Source: Actinomycetes bacterium (GTDB lineage: Bacteria; Actinomycetota; Actinomycetes; Actinomycetales; Microbacteriaceae). Taken from it: a stretch of DNA of 5,794 nucleotides. The position numbers were made by a program, and so were the translations under genes. Below, piece after piece: positions 4,988 through 5,794 of this stretch. The number at the start of each line of letters is the position of its first letter. The first letter of the stretch is position 1. The stretch covers positions 1-5,794 of the forward strand of contig JAEYVF010000164.1 in NCBI GenBank assembly GCA_023432005.1, in the 5' to 3' direction. A model generated the notes under the pieces. That model ran no database searches. It was not told the DNA's origin and saw nothing but the letters and a program-made list of their open reading frames with translations.

Positions 4988-5794
4988 TCACGCCGACCAG
5001 GCGGGCGGATGGCGCCGCTGCCAGCCGAGTCGCCGCTCGAGCTGCGCGCCGATCGCGAGCAGGGTGCGCTCGCCCCCGGGGCGCCCGACGAGCTGCACGC
5101 CCATGGGAAGCCCCGCATCCGTCGTCGCCACGGGCAGGGCGATGGCCGGCAGGCCCGACACGTTCACGAAGCTCGTGAACGGCGTGTAGCGCACCTGCTG
5201 TGCGAAGTTCTCCTCGCCGTCGTGGGCGTCGTACCAGCCGATCGGCCGCGGCGTGAGCGCGAGCGCGGGCATGAGCACGGCGTCGTACGGTGCGAAGCGC
5301 GCGATCGTGCGGCGCTCGAATGCCGCGAGCCACTCGAGGGCCACCCCCAGCTCACGCGCGCCGAGGGCGCGCCCGCGCTCGACGAGCCAGCGGGTGAGCG
5401 GCTCGACGAGGCCCAGCTGCTCGTCGCCGAGGGGAAGCGTCGCGGCGCCCGCCTGCCAGATGGTGCGGAATGCGGAGGCGTAGCCCGGCTCATCCGGCAT
5501 CCGCAGCTCCTCGAGGCCGTGGCCGAGCGACGCGAGCTCCGCGAGCGCGAGGTCGACGGCGGCACGAGCAGCGGGGTCGAGGGTCAGCTCGTACGCGGTC
5601 GACCACGGGGAGTCGAGCGTCACGGCGAGCTGGAAACGCCCCTCCCCGCGCGTCGCGGCCGCGAGGAAGGGGCCGTCTCCGTGCTCGTCGGGCGGCGCGG
5701 TCGCCCACGCCGCCGGTGCGCCGGGGGCCGCCGCGAGCGCGTCGAGCAGGAGCCCGGCATCCGCCACGGTGCGCGCGAGCGGGCCCGCCTGCAC
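4988..5794 (-). CDS. Amidase signature family hydrolase, C-terminal part
   Basis: The last 268 codons of a - strand gene whose start lies beyond base 5794; the GTG at the window edge is an internal codon. The family hydrolyses amide bonds (acylamides, nitrile-derived amides, or glutamine in GatA) with a Ser-cisSer-Lys triad in the cytoplasm. Seen: AGPLARTVADAGLLLDAL at the start of the fragment, the segment that follows the catalytic Ser loop in this family; YDAVLMPALALTPRPIGW in the middle; and SGLPAIALPV (from local residue 213) with MGVQLVGRPGGERTLLAIGAQLE at the C-terminus, the family's closing motif. The catalytic residues should lie in the missing N-terminal 200 or so residues, so activity and substrate cannot be judged. 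The absence of neighbouring gatB/gatC and the divergent centre suggest a general amidase rather than GatA. The 53-bp gap to the SIP gene holds the iron box. Confidence 0.92.
   Translation of the reverse strand: MQAGPLARTVADAGLLLDALAAAPGAPAAWATAPPDEHGDGPFLAAATRGEGRFQLAVTLDSPWSTAYELTLDPAARAAVDLALAELASLGHGLEELRMPDEPGYASAFRTIWQAGAATLPLGDEQLGLVEPLTRWLVERGRALGARELGVALEWLAAFERRTIARFAPYDAVLMPALALTPRPIGWYDAHDGEENFAQQVRYTPFTSFVNVSGLPAIALPVATTDAGLPMGVQLVGRPGGERTLLAIGAQLERRLGWQRRHPPAWSA

Noticed and set aside
4590..5189. + strand open frame of 199 codons across the SIP gene and amidase end
   Set aside because: It is antisense to two genes with clear family motifs and runs through the iron box; no recognisable protein results.
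1..5794. Mobile elements, CRISPR arrays, tRNA or rRNA genes
   Set aside because: No regularly spaced repeats, transposase or integrase motifs, or structural RNA signatures were seen on either strand.

Overview
The window is very GC-rich, with C or G at most third codon positions, GTG as well as ATG starts, short intergenic gaps, a probable leaderless promoter and a DtxR/IdeR-type iron box. This points to a high-GC actinomycete. The sigma factor plus membrane protein pair and the free-standing SIP-domain protein fit Micrococcales, probably Microbacteriaceae, but that placement is inferred from gene style and was not tested by search.

Layout, left to right. On the + strand: the 3' end of a glycerate kinase gene (1-483); an ECF-type, SigE-like sigma factor (505-1131); an overlapping single-pass membrane protein (1115-1825); an arginase/agmatinase-fold protein that has lost several catalytic residues (1888-2676); a class I flavin disulfide oxidoreductase (2701-4131); and a small membrane protein with an HExxH motif that overlaps the flavoprotein stop by 4 nt (4128-4568). 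On the - strand, converging with only 3 bp between stop codons: a small SIP-domain (siderophore-interacting) protein (4572-4934) whose promoter is covered by an iron box, and the C-terminal 268 residues of an amidase-signature hydrolase (4988 to beyond 5794).

Functionally there are three probable units. The sigma factor and the membrane protein are translationally coupled and probably work together as a regulator and its envelope partner. The flavoprotein and the HExxH membrane protein are also coupled and start from their own leaderless-type promoter. The SIP protein is a monocistronic gene that is probably repressed when iron is plentiful. Glycerate kinase, the arginase-like protein and the amidase look like independent metabolic genes.

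No rRNA, tRNA, CRISPR array, insertion sequence or convincing rho-independent terminator is visible, and no gap between genes exceeds about 60 bp. No complete new multi-gene system is evident. The most interesting items are the iron-box/SIP gene, the coupled flavoprotein-HExxH pair, the degenerate arginase-fold protein, and the sigma factor with an atypical membrane partner.
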